Assembly (NCBI RefSeq): GCF_014651775.1
Contig: NZ_BMXN01000002.1
Span: 186,001-250,000 of the forward strand
Length of the DNA: 64,000 bases
Source: Vreelandella hamiltonii
GTDB taxonomy: Bacteria > Pseudomonadota > Gammaproteobacteria > Pseudomonadales > Halomonadaceae
Direction: 5' to 3'
Shown: in pieces, positions 52,245-61,082 of the stretch
Numbering within the stretch: position 1 is the stretch's first letter
Layout: every line of letters starts with the position of its first letter
Position numbers and translations under genes: made by a program
Notes under the pieces: model-generated
Seen by the model: the letters and a program-made list of their open reading frames with translations, nothing else
What the model was told of the DNA's origin: nothing
Database searches by the model: none

Positions 52245-52248
52245 AATT

Positions 52249-52266
52249 TGTAAGAGATCTCTTACA
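52249..52266. promoter_or_regulatory. GacA upstream activating sequence (UAS) for the RsmZ-like sRNA
   Basis: TGTAAG-AGATCT-CTTACA exactly fits the GacA operator consensus TGTAAG-N6-CTTACA, and the palindrome extends to 24 bp (52246-52269). Its centre lies about 181 bases upstream of the predicted sRNA start, like the far-upstream site of pseudomonad rsmZ. No other such site is seen in the window. Confidence 0.85.
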
Positions 52267-52361
52267 AATGCCGACGACATTCGCTCGAAACCTTGTAAGA
52301 AAAAGCGAAATTTTTCACTAATCCAACTTTAAGTGATTGTCTTGGTTGGGTTTTATGAAAG

Positions 52362-52389
52362 AAAGGCGAGCCCCTTGGGCTCGCCTTTT
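52362..52389 (+). terminator. Terminator of the pyrG-kdsA-eno unit
   Basis: AAAGGCGAGCCC (52362-52373) pairs perfectly with GGGCTCGCCTTT (52377-52388), 3-nt loop, then a T. It lies between the GacA site and the sRNA promoter, insulating the sRNA from eno read-through. Confidence 0.9.
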
Positions 52390-52404
52390 GCGTATTGGGT
52401 CCGC

Positions 52405-52432
52405 TTGAGAAGTTGCGCTGTTCTGCCACAAT
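52405..52432 (+). promoter_or_regulatory. Predicted promoter of the RsmZ-like sRNA
   Basis: TTGAGA (52405-52410) and CACAAT (52427-52432) with a 16-base spacer; predicted start near 52439. The weak -10/-35 match fits an activator-dependent promoter. Confidence 0.5.
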
Positions 52433-52438
52433 GCATTC

Positions 52439-52608
52439 AGGACAAGGGGAGGCAAGGATGCTTCAGGCAGGATGCAACGGGATGTATGCAGGTGCGCCGG
52501 GTGACACAGTGATGTGAGCCCTGGCAAGGAAGTCACCTGAGGAGGTTGACCCAGGGAGTGGTCAGAGGAAGTGCTTGGAGCGGGCGGCCTACGGGCCGCC
52601 TTTTTTTT
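52439..52608 (+). ncRNA. rsmZ: RsmZ/CsrB-like regulatory RNA (CsrA sponge)
   Basis: About 170 bases with no open frame but ten GGA motifs (for example AAGGAT, CAGGAT, CGGGAT, AAGGAA, GAGGAG, GAGGAA), several placed where hairpin loops are likely. Repeated GGA in loops is the hallmark of CsrB/RsmY/RsmZ RNAs, which titrate CsrA. A strong terminator ends it (GGCGGCC stem at 52583-52600, then T8). A perfect GacA site lies about 180 bases upstream. The neighbour is fdxA then mutS, the same order as around rsmZ in Pseudomonas aeruginosa. csrA itself lies at 62.5 kb. Secondary structure was judged by eye only. Confidence 0.82.
52583..52608 (+). terminator. Terminator of the RsmZ-like sRNA
   Basis: GGCGGCC (52583-52589) pairs with GGCCGCC (52594-52600), 4-nt loop, followed by eight T (52601-52608). 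It also faces the 3' end of fdxA on the other strand. Confidence 0.9.
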
Positions 52609-52679
52609 GCGTGCGCATTAGTCAGGCCAAAAAAAACCAGCGCGAACGCTGGTTCTCAGGAAATGCCGTGTCGCTGCGA

Positions 52680-53003
52680 TCAGCGCTCCAGCTTTTCGAG
52701 CTTGCCGGGCTTGCCGTCCCACTCTTCGGCATCGGGCAGCGGGTCTTTCTTCTCGGCAATATTGGGCCACACGTCGGCCAGCTCGGCGTTGATCTCGATG
52801 AACTGCTCTTGCCCATCCGGTATCTCGTCTTCCGAGAAAATGGCCTCGGCGGGGCACTCCGGCTCGCAGAGGGCGCAATCGATGCACTCATCCGGGTGGA
52901 TGACCAGGAAGTTGGGGCCTTCATAGAAACAGTCGACCGGGCAAACTTCCACGCAGTCGGTGTACTTGCATTGGATGCAGTTCTCGGTAACGACAAACGT
53001 CAT
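52680..53003 (-). CDS. fdxA: Seven-iron ferredoxin FdxA
   Basis: 107 residues. The N-terminus carries the 3Fe-4S/4Fe-4S ligand set: [21 protein letters not shown] and [16 protein letters not shown]. The acidic C-terminal tail (ISADVWPNI-type, here [21 protein letters not shown]) is typical of Azotobacter/Pseudomonas FdxA. It is a low-potential electron carrier in the cytoplasm. Its 5' untranslated region contains a perfect 8-bp hairpin at 53023-53042. It lies next to mutS and the sRNA, as in pseudomonads. Confidence 0.95.
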   Translation of the reverse strand: MTFVVTENCIQCKYTDCVEVCPVDCFYEGPNFLVIHPDECIDCALCEPECPAEAIFSEDEIPDGQEQFIEINAELADVWPNIAEKKDPLPDAEEWDGKPGKLEKLER

Positions 53004-53022
53004 CTCACTATCCCTCTTGCGG

Positions 53023-53042
53023 GACCGGAGCGTTCTCCGGTC
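53023..53042 (-). repeat. Perfect 8-bp hairpin in the fdxA leader
   Basis: GACCGGAG (53023-53030) pairs with CTCCGGTC (53035-53042), 4-nt loop, about 20 bases upstream of the fdxA start on the minus strand. No T-run follows, so a stability or translational role is possible. Confidence 0.5.
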
Positions 53043-53154
53043 GTGTTTAATCGCGAATGGTTATAGATTAGCCGTTTTTTATAAGCTAAATGTGGCGCCA
53101 TTTTAGTAGTGCTGCCCCATGGCGGCAAGCGCCAGGCATCAATCTCACCCGTGT

Positions 53155-55722
53155 TTACAGCATCGAGCGCCACTGGTAGAGCAGATCCAGCGCCTCGCGT
53201 GGTGATAAATCGTCGATGTCAGTGCTGGTCAGTGCGTCCACTACCGGATGTGGCGCGCTGGCAAACAGGTCGTTCTGCTGAGGCGCCTGGGAGCCTGACA
53301 AGGGCCGCTGCTGAGTGTCCACGTCGCGCTGTTCCAGCGTCATCAGCTTCTCCCGTGCGCGACGAATCACCGGCCCCGGCACCCCGGCCAGTTGAGCGAC
53401 CTGTAGCCCGTAGCTCTGGCTGGCGGGGCCGGCTTCGATGCGGTGCATGAAGACGATGCCATCCCCGTGCTCGGTGGCCGTCAGGTGAATGTTGGCCACC
53501 CCCTCGGCCTGCTCGGGCAGCGCGGTCATTTCGAAGTAGTGCGTCGCGAACAGCGTCAGCGCGCGGGCCCGGGCCAAATGTTCGGCGCTGGCCCAGGCCA
53601 GCGACAAGCCGTCGAAGGTGCTGGTGCCGCGCCCGATCTCGTCCATCAGTACCAAGCTGTGCTCGGTGGCATTGTGCAGGATATTGGCGGTTTCGGTCAT
53701 TTCCACCATGAAGGTGGAGCGCCCGCCTGCCAGGTCATCGGAGGAGCCGATACGGGTAAAGATGCGATCGACGGGGCCAACCTCGGCGGCATCGGCAGGC
53801 ACGAAACTGCCGCTGTGTGCCAGGAGGGCAATGAGTGCCGTCTGGCGCATGTAGGTCGATTTACCCCCCATGTTGGGGCCGGTAATGATCAGCATGTGCT
53901 GTTCAGGCGTCAGCATGACGTCGTTGGGCACGAACGGTTTGTCGCTGACCTGCTCCACGACCGGGTGGCGGCCCGCGGTAATGGTAATGCCCGTGGTCGC
54001 GACCAACTGTGGGCGCACCCAGTTGAGCGCCTCGGCGCGTTCGGCAAAGGCGCACAGCACGTCCAGCTCGGCCAAGGCCCGCGAGGTGGCTTGCAGGGCA
54101 TGCAGCTGCTCATTCAGGGTGGCCAACAGCTGTTCGTAGAGCCATTTCTCTCGGGTCAGTGCGCGTGACTTGGCGGACAGTGCCTTGTCTTCGAACTCTT
54201 TCAACTCGGGAATGATGAAGCGTTCGGCGTTTTTCAGCGTCTGGCGACGAATGTAGTCTGCAGGCGCCTGCTGGGCCTGGGAGCGGGGCAGCTCGATGAA
54301 GTAGCCATGGACGCGGTTGTAACCCACTTTGAGGTTGGCCAGGCCGGTGCGCTCGCGTTCGCGCAGTTCGAGCTGGACCAGGTAATCGCCCGCGTTCTCG
54401 GCCATGCCCCGGTGTTCATCCAGCTCGGCATCGAAGCCATCGGCAATCACGCCGCCGTCACGAATCACCACCGGTGGGTTGTCGACCAGGGCTCGGTTCA
54501 GCGTCTCGGCCAGCGTCGGGTAGGGGCGGATGTTCGGTGTCAGGCCGTCCAGAGCGCTACCGGTATCGATATCGGCCAGCAGCGCTTCCAGGGTAGGCAG
54601 CGTGGTGAGGGCGTCACGCAGTCTTGCCAGGTCACGTGGGCGAGCGCTGTACAGGGCAACCCGGGCGAGAATCCGCTCCACGTCGCCTACATCGCTCAGC
54701 GTCTCGCGCAGGCTCATGTAAGCGGCATCGATGGAGAGCAGGGCAACGCCCGCCTGGCGTCCTTCGACGATGTCTCGTTGGCGCAGGGGGCGGTTCAACC
54801 AGCGTTTGAGCAACCGTGAGCCCATGGCGGTGGCGCAGGTGTCCAGTACGCTGGCCAGGGTGTTGTCGCCGTTGCCGCCGAGGTTGATGTCGATTTCCAG
54901 ATTGCGGCGGCTGGCCGCATCGATCACCACCGCGTCGTCGCGATTCTCCACGCTGATGGACGTGACATGGGGCAGCCGCGAGCGCTGGGTGTCCCGGGCA
55001 TAGTCGATCAAGACGCCTGCGGCCACCAAAGCGGTGGAGAGATGCGCGCAGCCAAACCCGCGCAAGTCGCTCACTTCGAACTGGTCGCACAGGCTGCGCG
55101 TGGCGCTTTCCAGGTCGAATAGCCATTCACCCTGGCGGCGCAGGCTGCGCTTGTGCGACCAGGCGTCGGGCAGCGAAAGGCTTTCAGGCACCAGCAGTTC
55201 GGCAGGTGACAGGCGGGTCAGCTCGGCCAGCATTTCGGCCTCGCTCTCTACCTCCAGCACGTTGAAGCGCCCGCTGGAAAGCTCCAGCCAGGCAAGCCCC
55301 CAGCCTTCCTTGCCCGGGGCCACGGCCACCAGCACGTTGTCGCGTCGGGCATCCAGCAGCGCCTCGTCGTGCAGCGTACCAGGGGTCACGATGCGCACCA
55401 CCTGGCGCTCGACAGGGCCTTTGCTGGTGGCGGGGTCGCCAATTTGCTCGCAAATGGCCACCGATTCGCCACCCGCTACCAGCCTGGCAAGGTAGCCCTC
55501 GGCGCTGTGATAAGGCACGCCTGCCATGGGGATCGGCTTGCCGCCCGACTGACCGCGCTGGGTCAAGGTGATATCCAGCAGCGCTGCTGCCCGTTTGGCG
55601 TCGTCAAAAAACAGTTCGTAGAAGTCCCCCATGCGGTAGAACAGCAATACCTCGGGGTGCTCGCGTTTGATTTTCAAATACTGCGCCATCATCGGCGTAT
55701 GGGCGGGGCTGGCCTGTGACAT
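53155..55722 (-). CDS. mutS: DNA mismatch recognition protein MutS
   Basis: 855 residues taking ATG 55722 ([19 protein letters not shown]); 13 upstream codons in frame are not family-like. The mismatch-binding Phe-x-Glu motif is in [17 protein letters not shown]. Walker A is [13 protein letters not shown], Walker [17 protein letters not shown], followed by the HTH dimer region. It recognises mispairs and, with MutL, starts repair. mutL is not in the window. The next upstream gene is pncC, divergent. Confidence 0.97.
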   Translation of the reverse strand: MSQASPAHTPMMAQYLKIKREHPEVLLFYRMGDFYELFFDDAKRAAALLDITLTQRGQSGGKPIPMAGVPYHSAEGYLARLVAGGESVAICEQIGDPATSKGPVERQVVRIVTPGTLHDEALLDARRDNVLVAVAPGKEGWGLAWLELSSGRFNVLEVESEAEMLAELTRLSPAELLVPESLSLPDAWSHKRSLRRQGEWLFDLESATRSLCDQFEVSDLRGFGCAHLSTALVAAGVLIDYARDTQRSRLPHVTSISVENRDDAVVIDAASRRNLEIDINLGGNGDNTLASVLDTCATAMGSRLLKRWLNRPLRQRDIVEGRQAGVALLSIDAAYMSLRETLSDVGDVERILARVALYSARPRDLARLRDALTTLPTLEALLADIDTGSALDGLTPNIRPYPTLAETLNRALVDNPPVVIRDGGVIADGFDAELDEHRGMAENAGDYLVQLELRERERTGLANLKVGYNRVHGYFIELPRSQAQQAPADYIRRQTLKNAERFIIPELKEFEDKALSAKSRALTREKWLYEQLLATLNEQLHALQATSRALAELDVLCAFAERAEALNWVRPQLVATTGITITAGRHPVVEQVSDKPFVPNDVMLTPEQHMLIITGPNMGGKSTYMRQTALIALLAHSGSFVPADAAEVGPVDRIFTRIGSSDDLAGGRSTFMVEMTETANILHNATEHSLVLMDEIGRGTSTFDGLSLAWASAEHLARARALTLFATHYFEMTALPEQAEGVANIHLTATEHGDGIVFMHRIEAGPASQSYGLQVAQLAGVPGPVIRRAREKLMTLEQRDVDTQQRPLSGSQAPQQNDLFASAPHPVVDALTSTDIDDLSPREALDLLYQWRSML

Positions 55723-55845
55723 GAGCGTCCTGATTGAGCGTGGCGCAGACCTGAACGGCATGCGGCATGTTCGTTGGGCAATTTCGTTGAGAAAGCTAAA
55801 CGCAGTATTCTACGCTACCCTAAGGTCTTACATGAAGGAGTCACC

Positions 55846-56370
55846 ATGGCCCCCAGTGTTTCCAGTCTCAAGAATCTCGATTTATCACTGTTGGCTCAAC
55901 GACTTGGGCGGCTTTGCCAGCAGCTGCACGTCGAAGTGACCACCGCCGAGTCGTGCACGGGAGGTGGCATTGCCAGCGCCATTACCTCCACGGCCGGTAG
56001 CTCGGCTTACTTCACCGCAGGCTATGTGACCTACTCCAACGCTGCCAAGACTCGCCTGCTGGGGGTCGAGCCTGCGCTGCTGGAAGCCCATGGCGCGGTC
56101 AGTGAATCGGTCGTGCGGGCCATGGTAGCGGGCGCCTGTCGTGACAGCGGTGCCGACCTGGCCGTAGCGGTCAGCGGGGTTGCCGGGCCGGAAGGCGGTA
56201 GCGAGGAGAAACCGGTGGGCACCGTGTGGCTGGCCTGGGGCGATGCCGAGAGCCAGCAGGCAGAGCGTTTTCATTTTCCAGGTGACCGCCAGGCGGTGCG
56301 CGAGCAGGCGGTCCGTGAAGCTCTGGCAGGGTTGGTCGCTCGGCTTTCTGCCCTGGCCGCCAAGAAATAA
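55846..56370 (+). CDS. pncC: Nicotinamide-nucleotide amidohydrolase (CinA C-terminal domain)
   Basis: 174 residues from ATG 55846 (MAPSVSSLKNLD), behind GAAGGAG. Signature TTAESCTGGGIASAITSTAGSSAYF, the GYVTYSNAAKTRLLGV segment and SGVAGPEGGSEEKPVGTVWLAW define the CinA C-terminal/PncC family, which deamidates NMN to nicotinate mononucleotide for NAD recycling. It is the single-domain form lacking the N-terminal MoaB-like part. It is upstream of recA and divergent from mutS, the usual order. Confidence 0.93.
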   Translation: MAPSVSSLKNLDLSLLAQRLGRLCQQLHVEVTTAESCTGGGIASAITSTAGSSAYFTAGYVTYSNAAKTRLLGVEPALLEAHGAVSESVVRAMVAGACRDSGADLAVAVSGVAGPEGGSEEKPVGTVWLAWGDAESQQAERFHFPGDRQAVREQAVREALAGLVARLSALAAKK

Positions 56371-56422
56371 TCGTTAAAGTTGCCGCCGAGGATTTGTTTC
56401 ATCGCTGATCTTTGGCATACTA

Positions 56423-56438
56423 CTGGCTAATTATACAG
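56423..56438 (+). promoter_or_regulatory. LexA-type SOS box upstream of recA
   Basis: CTGGCTAATTATACAG fits CTG-N10-CAG, just before the recA start region, and overlaps the likely promoter (TTGTTT 56394-56399, CATACT 56416-56421). Confidence 0.7.
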
Positions 56439-56459
56439 CTTGTTATGAGGAATCTCTGC

Positions 56460-57521
56460 ATGGCTCAGGAAGACAACCGCACAAAAGCGCTGAACGCGGC
56501 ACTCAGCCAGATCGATCGTCAGTTCGGCAAGGGCACCGTCATGCGTCTGGGCGATGCGCCTCGCGTCGTCATGCCGTCTGTCTCCACCGGTTCGCTGGGG
56601 CTGGACATTGCGCTCGGCATCGGCGGGCTGCCGTTTGGTCGTGTCGTCGAAATCTTTGGCCCAGAGTCATCCGGTAAAACCACGCTGACCCTGTCAGTCA
56701 TTGCCCAGGCGCAAAAGCAGGGCAAAGTGTGTGCCTTCGTGGACGCCGAGCACGCGCTGGACCCCAGCTACGCCGAAAAACTCGGCGTCAACCTGGACGA
56801 CCTGCTGGTCTCCCAGCCCGATACGGGTGAGCAGGCGCTGGAAATCACCGACATGCTGGTCCGCTCGGGCGGCGTGGACGTGATCATCATCGACTCCGTG
56901 GCGGCGCTGACGCCCCGTGCCGAGATCGAAGGCGAAATGGGTGATTCCCACGTGGGCCTGCAGGCGCGTTTGATGTCCCAGGCGCTGCGTAAAATCACCG
57001 GTAACATCAAGAACGCCAACTGTCTGGTGATTTTCATCAACCAGATCCGCATGAAGATCGGCGTGATGTTCGGCAGCCCCGAAACGACCACCGGGGGTAA
57101 TGCCCTGAAGTTCTACGCCAGCGTGCGCCTGGATATCCGCCGTACGGGCTCCGTGAAGTCTGGCGACGAAGTCACGGGTAACGAAACCCGCGTCAAGGTC
57201 GTGAAGAACAAGGTCGCACCGCCGTTCCGCCAGGCAGAGTTCCAGATTCTCTACGGCAAGGGCATTTATCACGCAGGCGAAGTCATCGACCTGGGCGTGC
57301 AGTGCAGCCTGGTAGACAAGGCGGGCGCCTGGTACAGCTACAAGGGCAGCAAGATCGGCCAGGGCAAGGCCAATGCGGCCCAGTACTTGGAAGAGCATCC
57401 CGAGATCATGGAAGAGATCGAATCTCAAATCCGTGAGCAACTGCTGGCCAAGGTAGAGCCGAAGAAAGAAGAAGCCCCAGCAGCAGATGTGGCAGCCGAG
57501 GGTGATGACGATCTGCTTTGA
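56460..57521 (+). CDS. recA: Recombinase RecA
   Basis: 353 residues from ATG 56460 ([19 protein letters not shown]). Walker [12 protein letters not shown], the [14 protein letters not shown] core and a strongly acidic C-terminus ([19 protein letters not shown]) are present. It forms filaments on single-stranded DNA for homologous recombination and stimulates LexA self-cleavage. recX follows after 35 bases. Confidence 0.97.
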   Translation: MAQEDNRTKALNAALSQIDRQFGKGTVMRLGDAPRVVMPSVSTGSLGLDIALGIGGLPFGRVVEIFGPESSGKTTLTLSVIAQAQKQGKVCAFVDAEHALDPSYAEKLGVNLDDLLVSQPDTGEQALEITDMLVRSGGVDVIIIDSVAALTPRAEIEGEMGDSHVGLQARLMSQALRKITGNIKNANCLVIFINQIRMKIGVMFGSPETTTGGNALKFYASVRLDIRRTGSVKSGDEVTGNETRVKVVKNKVAPPFRQAEFQILYGKGIYHAGEVIDLGVQCSLVDKAGAWYSYKGSKIGQGKANAAQYLEEHPEIMEEIESQIREQLLAKVEPKKEEAPAADVAAEGDDDLL

Positions 57522-57556
57522 ACCAGGCTGTTGGCGTTGTCGGGCAGGAGACGTGA

Positions 57557-58030
57557 ATGTTTTCTGCTAAAGCCGATGCTTCGCCAAGAGAGTGGGCGAT
57601 TCAGTGGCTGGCTCGGCGCGAGTACTCCCGCGCCGAGCTGGCCCGCAAGCTCGAGCAAAAGGCCTTCGAGGCTGACGAGATCAGCGCCTGCCTCGATGCG
57701 CTGGCCGAGCAGGCGCTGCAGTCGGACGAGCGTTTTGCCGAAAGCTTCATCCGCTCACGCATCGCTCGCGGACAGGGAGTGATTCGCATCAAGGGAGAGC
57801 TGCGCCAGCGCGGTGTCGATGCGCAAACCTTTGCCGCTGCGCTGGTGGCGGTGGAAGCGCGCGAAGCCGTGGACTGGTTCGAGCTGGCCCGCCAAACGTT
57901 GGAGCGCCGCTTCAGCTCGCCGGGCGAGACGCCCAAGGAGCGCGCCAAGCGAGAACGTTTTCTGGCCGGGCGTGGCTTCGATTTCGAGCAAATTCGCTAT
58001 GCAATCTCCTGTTTGTCGCCCTCTTCTTAA
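57557..58030 (+). CDS. recX: RecA regulator RecX
   Basis: 157 residues. The three-helix tandem repeats of RecX are evident (AIQWLARREYSRAELARKLEQKAF; DALAEQALQSDERFAESFIRSRIARGQG; GELRQRGVD; then FLAGRGFDFEQIRYAI). It binds RecA filaments and limits their activity. GGAG upstream; location just after recA is the conserved arrangement. It is followed by the 22-bp tandem repeats. Confidence 0.92.
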   Translation: MFSAKADASPREWAIQWLARREYSRAELARKLEQKAFEADEISACLDALAEQALQSDERFAESFIRSRIARGQGVIRIKGELRQRGVDAQTFAAALVAVEAREAVDWFELARQTLERRFSSPGETPKERAKRERFLAGRGFDFEQIRYAISCLSPSS

Positions 58031-58033
58031 CCC

Positions 58034-58186
58034 GTTCAGGGGTTTCATCTGCCTGCTCAGGGCTGTCTAGTACCTCGCTCAGGGTTGTTTATAAGCCCGC
58101 TCAAGGCTGTCTATAAACCCGCTCAAGGCTGTCTATAACCCCGCTCAGGGCTGTTTATAAGCCCGCCCAAGGCTGTTCACCACGCG
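58034..58186. repeat. 22-bp tandem repeat array between recX and alaS
   Basis: Six consecutive 22-bp units begin at 58055, 58077, 58099, 58121, 58143 and 58165 with consensus GCTCAAGGCTGTCTATAACC; a degenerate 21-bp unit precedes at 58034. Units differ at few positions. There are no spacers, so this is not a CRISPR array. The remaining gap to alaS holds the alaS promoter (-10 TATAAT 58285-58290). Confidence 0.9.
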
Positions 58187-58363
58187 GTTCCCTACCTCTA
58201 AATTATCGTGCCACCCGCCCTCTATTTATTGTGTCATTAGGGGCTCTGCCACTATCTGCGGCTTTAGTCGTTTGACAACTGCGTTATAATGGGCGTTTTG
58301 CGACCCCAGCGGGTAGCGGCGACAGCGCCCTGGGGCATCACGCTTTCTTGTCACGGATACCCT

Positions 58364-60976
58364 ATGAAAAGCGCAGAACTCAGACAGGCCTTTCTCGATT
58401 ATTTCGAACAGCAGGGGCACACCGTTGTGCCCACCGGCTCCTTGGTGCCGGGCAACGACGCGACGCTGCTCTTCACCAATGCAGGCATGGTGCCCTTCAA
58501 GGATGTGTTCCTAGGCCGAGATCCGCGACCCTACGTTCGTGCGGCATCTGCGCAGCGCTGCGTGCGTGCTGGCGGCAAGCACAACGATCTGGATAACGTC
58601 GGCTACACCGCGCGCCACCACACTTTCTTCGAAATGCTGGGCAATTTCAGCTTTGGCGACTATTTCAAGCGTGATGCCATTCGCTTTGCCTGGACGTTCC
58701 TGACCGAGCGTCTGGGGCTGCCTGCCGAAAAATTGTGGGTCACGGTGTTCACCGAAGATGACGAGGCCTACGCCATCTGGGCCGATGAGATTGGTGTGCC
58801 ACGCGAACGCATTGCGCGCATTGGTGCCAAGGACAACTTCTGGCAGATGGGCGACACCGGCCCCTGTGGCCCATGTTCCGAGATCTTCTTCGATCACGGC
58901 CCGGAAGTCTGGGGTGGCCCGCCCGGAACGCCTGAGGAAGACGGTGACCGTTTCATCGAAATCTGGAACCTGGTCTTCATGCAGTACGACCGTTCAGCCG
59001 ATGGCACGCTGCACCCGCTGCCCAAGCCGTCGATCGATACCGGCATGGGGCTGGAGCGCGTGGCGGCGGTGATGCAGGGCGTACACTCCAACTACGAGAT
59101 CGACCTGTTCCAGAACCTGCTGCAAGCCGCGGCCCAGGCGACCGGGCATCAGGACACGACGACGCCATCACTGCGCGTGATTGCCGACCATATTCGCTCG
59201 TGCGCCTTCCTGATTGCCGACGGCGTGCTGCCTTCCAACGAAGGGCGCGGCTACGTACTGCGTCGTATCATCCGTCGCGCCATTCGCCATGGCCACAAGC
59301 TGGGCGCGGCCGAGCCGTTCTTCCACAAGCTGGTGAGCGCGCTGGATGCCGAAATGGGCGATGCCTACCCCGAGCTGCGTGAGGCCAGCGAGCAGATTGC
59401 TCGCGTGCTGCTGAAAGAGGAAGAGCAGTTCGCCCGTACGCTGGATCATGGCATGGGGCTGCTGAATGCTGCGCTGGAAGAGTTGCAAGGCGACGTGCTG
59501 CCCGGTGAGACCGTGTTCAAGCTGTACGATACCTACGGTTTCCCCTTCGATTTGACCGCCGACGTGTGCCGCGAGCGGGAAGTCACCCTGGATGAAGAAG
59601 GCTTCCAGCGTGAACTGGAAGCGCAGCGTGAACGCGCGCGTGCCGCCAGCCAGTTCGGGGCCGACTACACCGCCTCCATCGAACTGGAAGGCGAGACGCA
59701 GTTTACCGGCTACGAGCAGTTGGAAGATCGGGCCACCGTGACGGCGCTCGTGGACAGCGAAGGCAATGCTCTGGCGGCCCTGGAAGCGGGCCAGAAGGGC
59801 ACCGTGGTGCTGGACCGCACGCCATTCTACGGCGAGTCCGGCGGCCAGGTGGGCGACACGGGCTACCTGCACGTCGATGGTGGCCGCTTCCAGGTCACCG
59901 ATACTCAGAAGCAGCGCGGCCATCACCTGCATCAGGGGGTGATGGTGGAAGGCTCGCTGAGCGTGGGTGCCCACGTACGCGGTGAAGTGGACGCCAGCTT
60001 GCGCAGCGCGACCATTCGCAACCACTCGGCGACCCACCTGCTGCACAAAGCGCTGCGTATGGTGCTTGGCGATCACGTTCAGCAGAAAGGCTCGCTGGTC
60101 AACGCCGAGCGCCTGCGCTTTGACTTCAGCCATTTCGAGCCGATGACCGCTGATCAGCTCGCTGAAGTGGAGCGCATCGTCAACGCTCAGATCCTGGCCA
60201 ATGCTCCGACGAAGATCGAGCAGATGAGCCTGGCCGATGCCAAGGCCAAAGGCGCGGCGGCACTGTTCGAGGCGAAATACGCCGACAACGTGCGCGTACT
60301 GACCATTGGTGCCGACGATTTCTCCATCGAGCTGTGTGGCGGTACTCACGTAAGCCGCAGTGGCGACATCGGCTGCTGCCATGTGGTCAGCGAAGTGGGT
60401 ATTGCCTCCGGCGTACGCCGCATCGAGGCGATCACCGGAGAAAACGCGCTGGCGTACTTCCGCGAGCAGGAGGCCCGAGTACAGCGCCTGGGCGAGCGTC
60501 TGAAAACCAAGCCCGAGCAGGTAGAAGCGCGCGTGGAATCGCTGGTCGAGCGCAACCGCAGCCTGGAGAAAGAGCTGGAGCAACTGAAGGCCAAGCTGGC
60601 CAGCGCGGCAGGCAGCGACATGCTCAGCCAGGTTCAGGAAGTGGCTGGCGTGAAGCTGCTGGTCACTCAGCTCGAAGGCGTCTCTGGCAAGGACTTGCGC
60701 GGCGTGCTGGATCAGCTCAAGAACAAGCTGGGCTCGGGCGTCATCATGCTGGGCGTGGCCGATGCCGCTGCTGGCAAGGTCAGCCTGATTGCCGGCGTCA
60801 CGGACGATCTGTCTGGCCGTGTGAAGGCTGGCGAGCTGGTCAACCATGTGGCCTCCCAGGTCGGCGGTAAAGGGGGCGGTCGTGCCGATATGGCTCAAGC
60901 GGGCGGTAGCCAGCCCGATGCGCTGCCAGGAGCGTTGAATAGCGTTCCGGCCTGGTTGGAAAACACGCTTAGCTAA
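58364..60976 (+). CDS. alaS: Alanyl-tRNA synthetase
   Basis: 870 residues from ATG 58364 ([19 protein letters not shown]); an upstream in-frame start at 58289 adds 25 unlikely residues. The catalytic domain shows [33 protein letters not shown] and [11 protein letters not shown]. The editing domain has [12 protein letters not shown] and CGGTHV, with zinc-type His/Cys ligands; C-Ala domain follows. It charges tRNA-Ala and proofreads Ser/Gly. It is preceded by the 22-bp tandem repeats and followed by a terminator. Confidence 0.97.
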   Translation: MKSAELRQAFLDYFEQQGHTVVPTGSLVPGNDATLLFTNAGMVPFKDVFLGRDPRPYVRAASAQRCVRAGGKHNDLDNVGYTARHHTFFEMLGNFSFGDYFKRDAIRFAWTFLTERLGLPAEKLWVTVFTEDDEAYAIWADEIGVPRERIARIGAKDNFWQMGDTGPCGPCSEIFFDHGPEVWGGPPGTPEEDGDRFIEIWNLVFMQYDRSADGTLHPLPKPSIDTGMGLERVAAVMQGVHSNYEIDLFQNLLQAAAQATGHQDTTTPSLRVIADHIRSCAFLIADGVLPSNEGRGYVLRRIIRRAIRHGHKLGAAEPFFHKLVSALDAEMGDAYPELREASEQIARVLLKEEEQFARTLDHGMGLLNAALEELQGDVLPGETVFKLYDTYGFPFDLTADVCREREVTLDEEGFQRELEAQRERARAASQFGADYTASIELEGETQFTGYEQLEDRATVTALVDSEGNALAALEAGQKGTVVLDRTPFYGESGGQVGDTGYLHVDGGRFQVTDTQKQRGHHLHQGVMVEGSLSVGAHVRGEVDASLRSATIRNHSATHLLHKALRMVLGDHVQQKGSLVNAERLRFDFSHFEPMTADQLAEVERIVNAQILANAPTKIEQMSLADAKAKGAAALFEAKYADNVRVLTIGADDFSIELCGGTHVSRSGDIGCCHVVSEVGIASGVRRIEAITGENALAYFREQEARVQRLGERLKTKPEQVEARVESLVERNRSLEKELEQLKAKLASAAGSDMLSQVQEVAGVKLLVTQLEGVSGKDLRGVLDQLKNKLGSGVIMLGVADAAAGKVSLIAGVTDDLSGRVKAGELVNHVASQVGGKGGGRADMAQAGGSQPDALPGALNSVPAWLENTLS

Positions 60977-60981
60977 AAAGG

Positions 60982-61015
60982 AAGGCCGGTGGCATTATTT
61001 GCTGCCGGCCTTTTT
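60982..61015 (+). terminator. Terminator of alaS
   Basis: AAGGCCGG (60982-60989) pairs with CCGGCCTT (61005-61012) and TGGCA/TGCTG partly extends the stem, followed by TTTTT. Confidence 0.85.
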
Positions 61016-61082
61016 GTTCGTCAGGAAAATTGGCAATAACAACATTCACCCTCCATTCCCGAACGTAAAGGAAAAACGGCAT

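Noticed and set aside
52268-52321. A 17-codon frame between the GacA site and the eno terminator
   Set aside because: No ribosome site and no leader-peptide feature such as repeated regulatory codons; probably chance.
58034-58186. Possible CRISPR array
   Set aside because: Units are directly adjacent with no spacers and no cas genes are nearby; a plain tandem repeat.
60977-61082. Lysine riboswitch before lysC
   Set aside because: The alaS-lysC gap is only 106 bases and is mostly occupied by the alaS terminator; no room for the lysine riboswitch fold.
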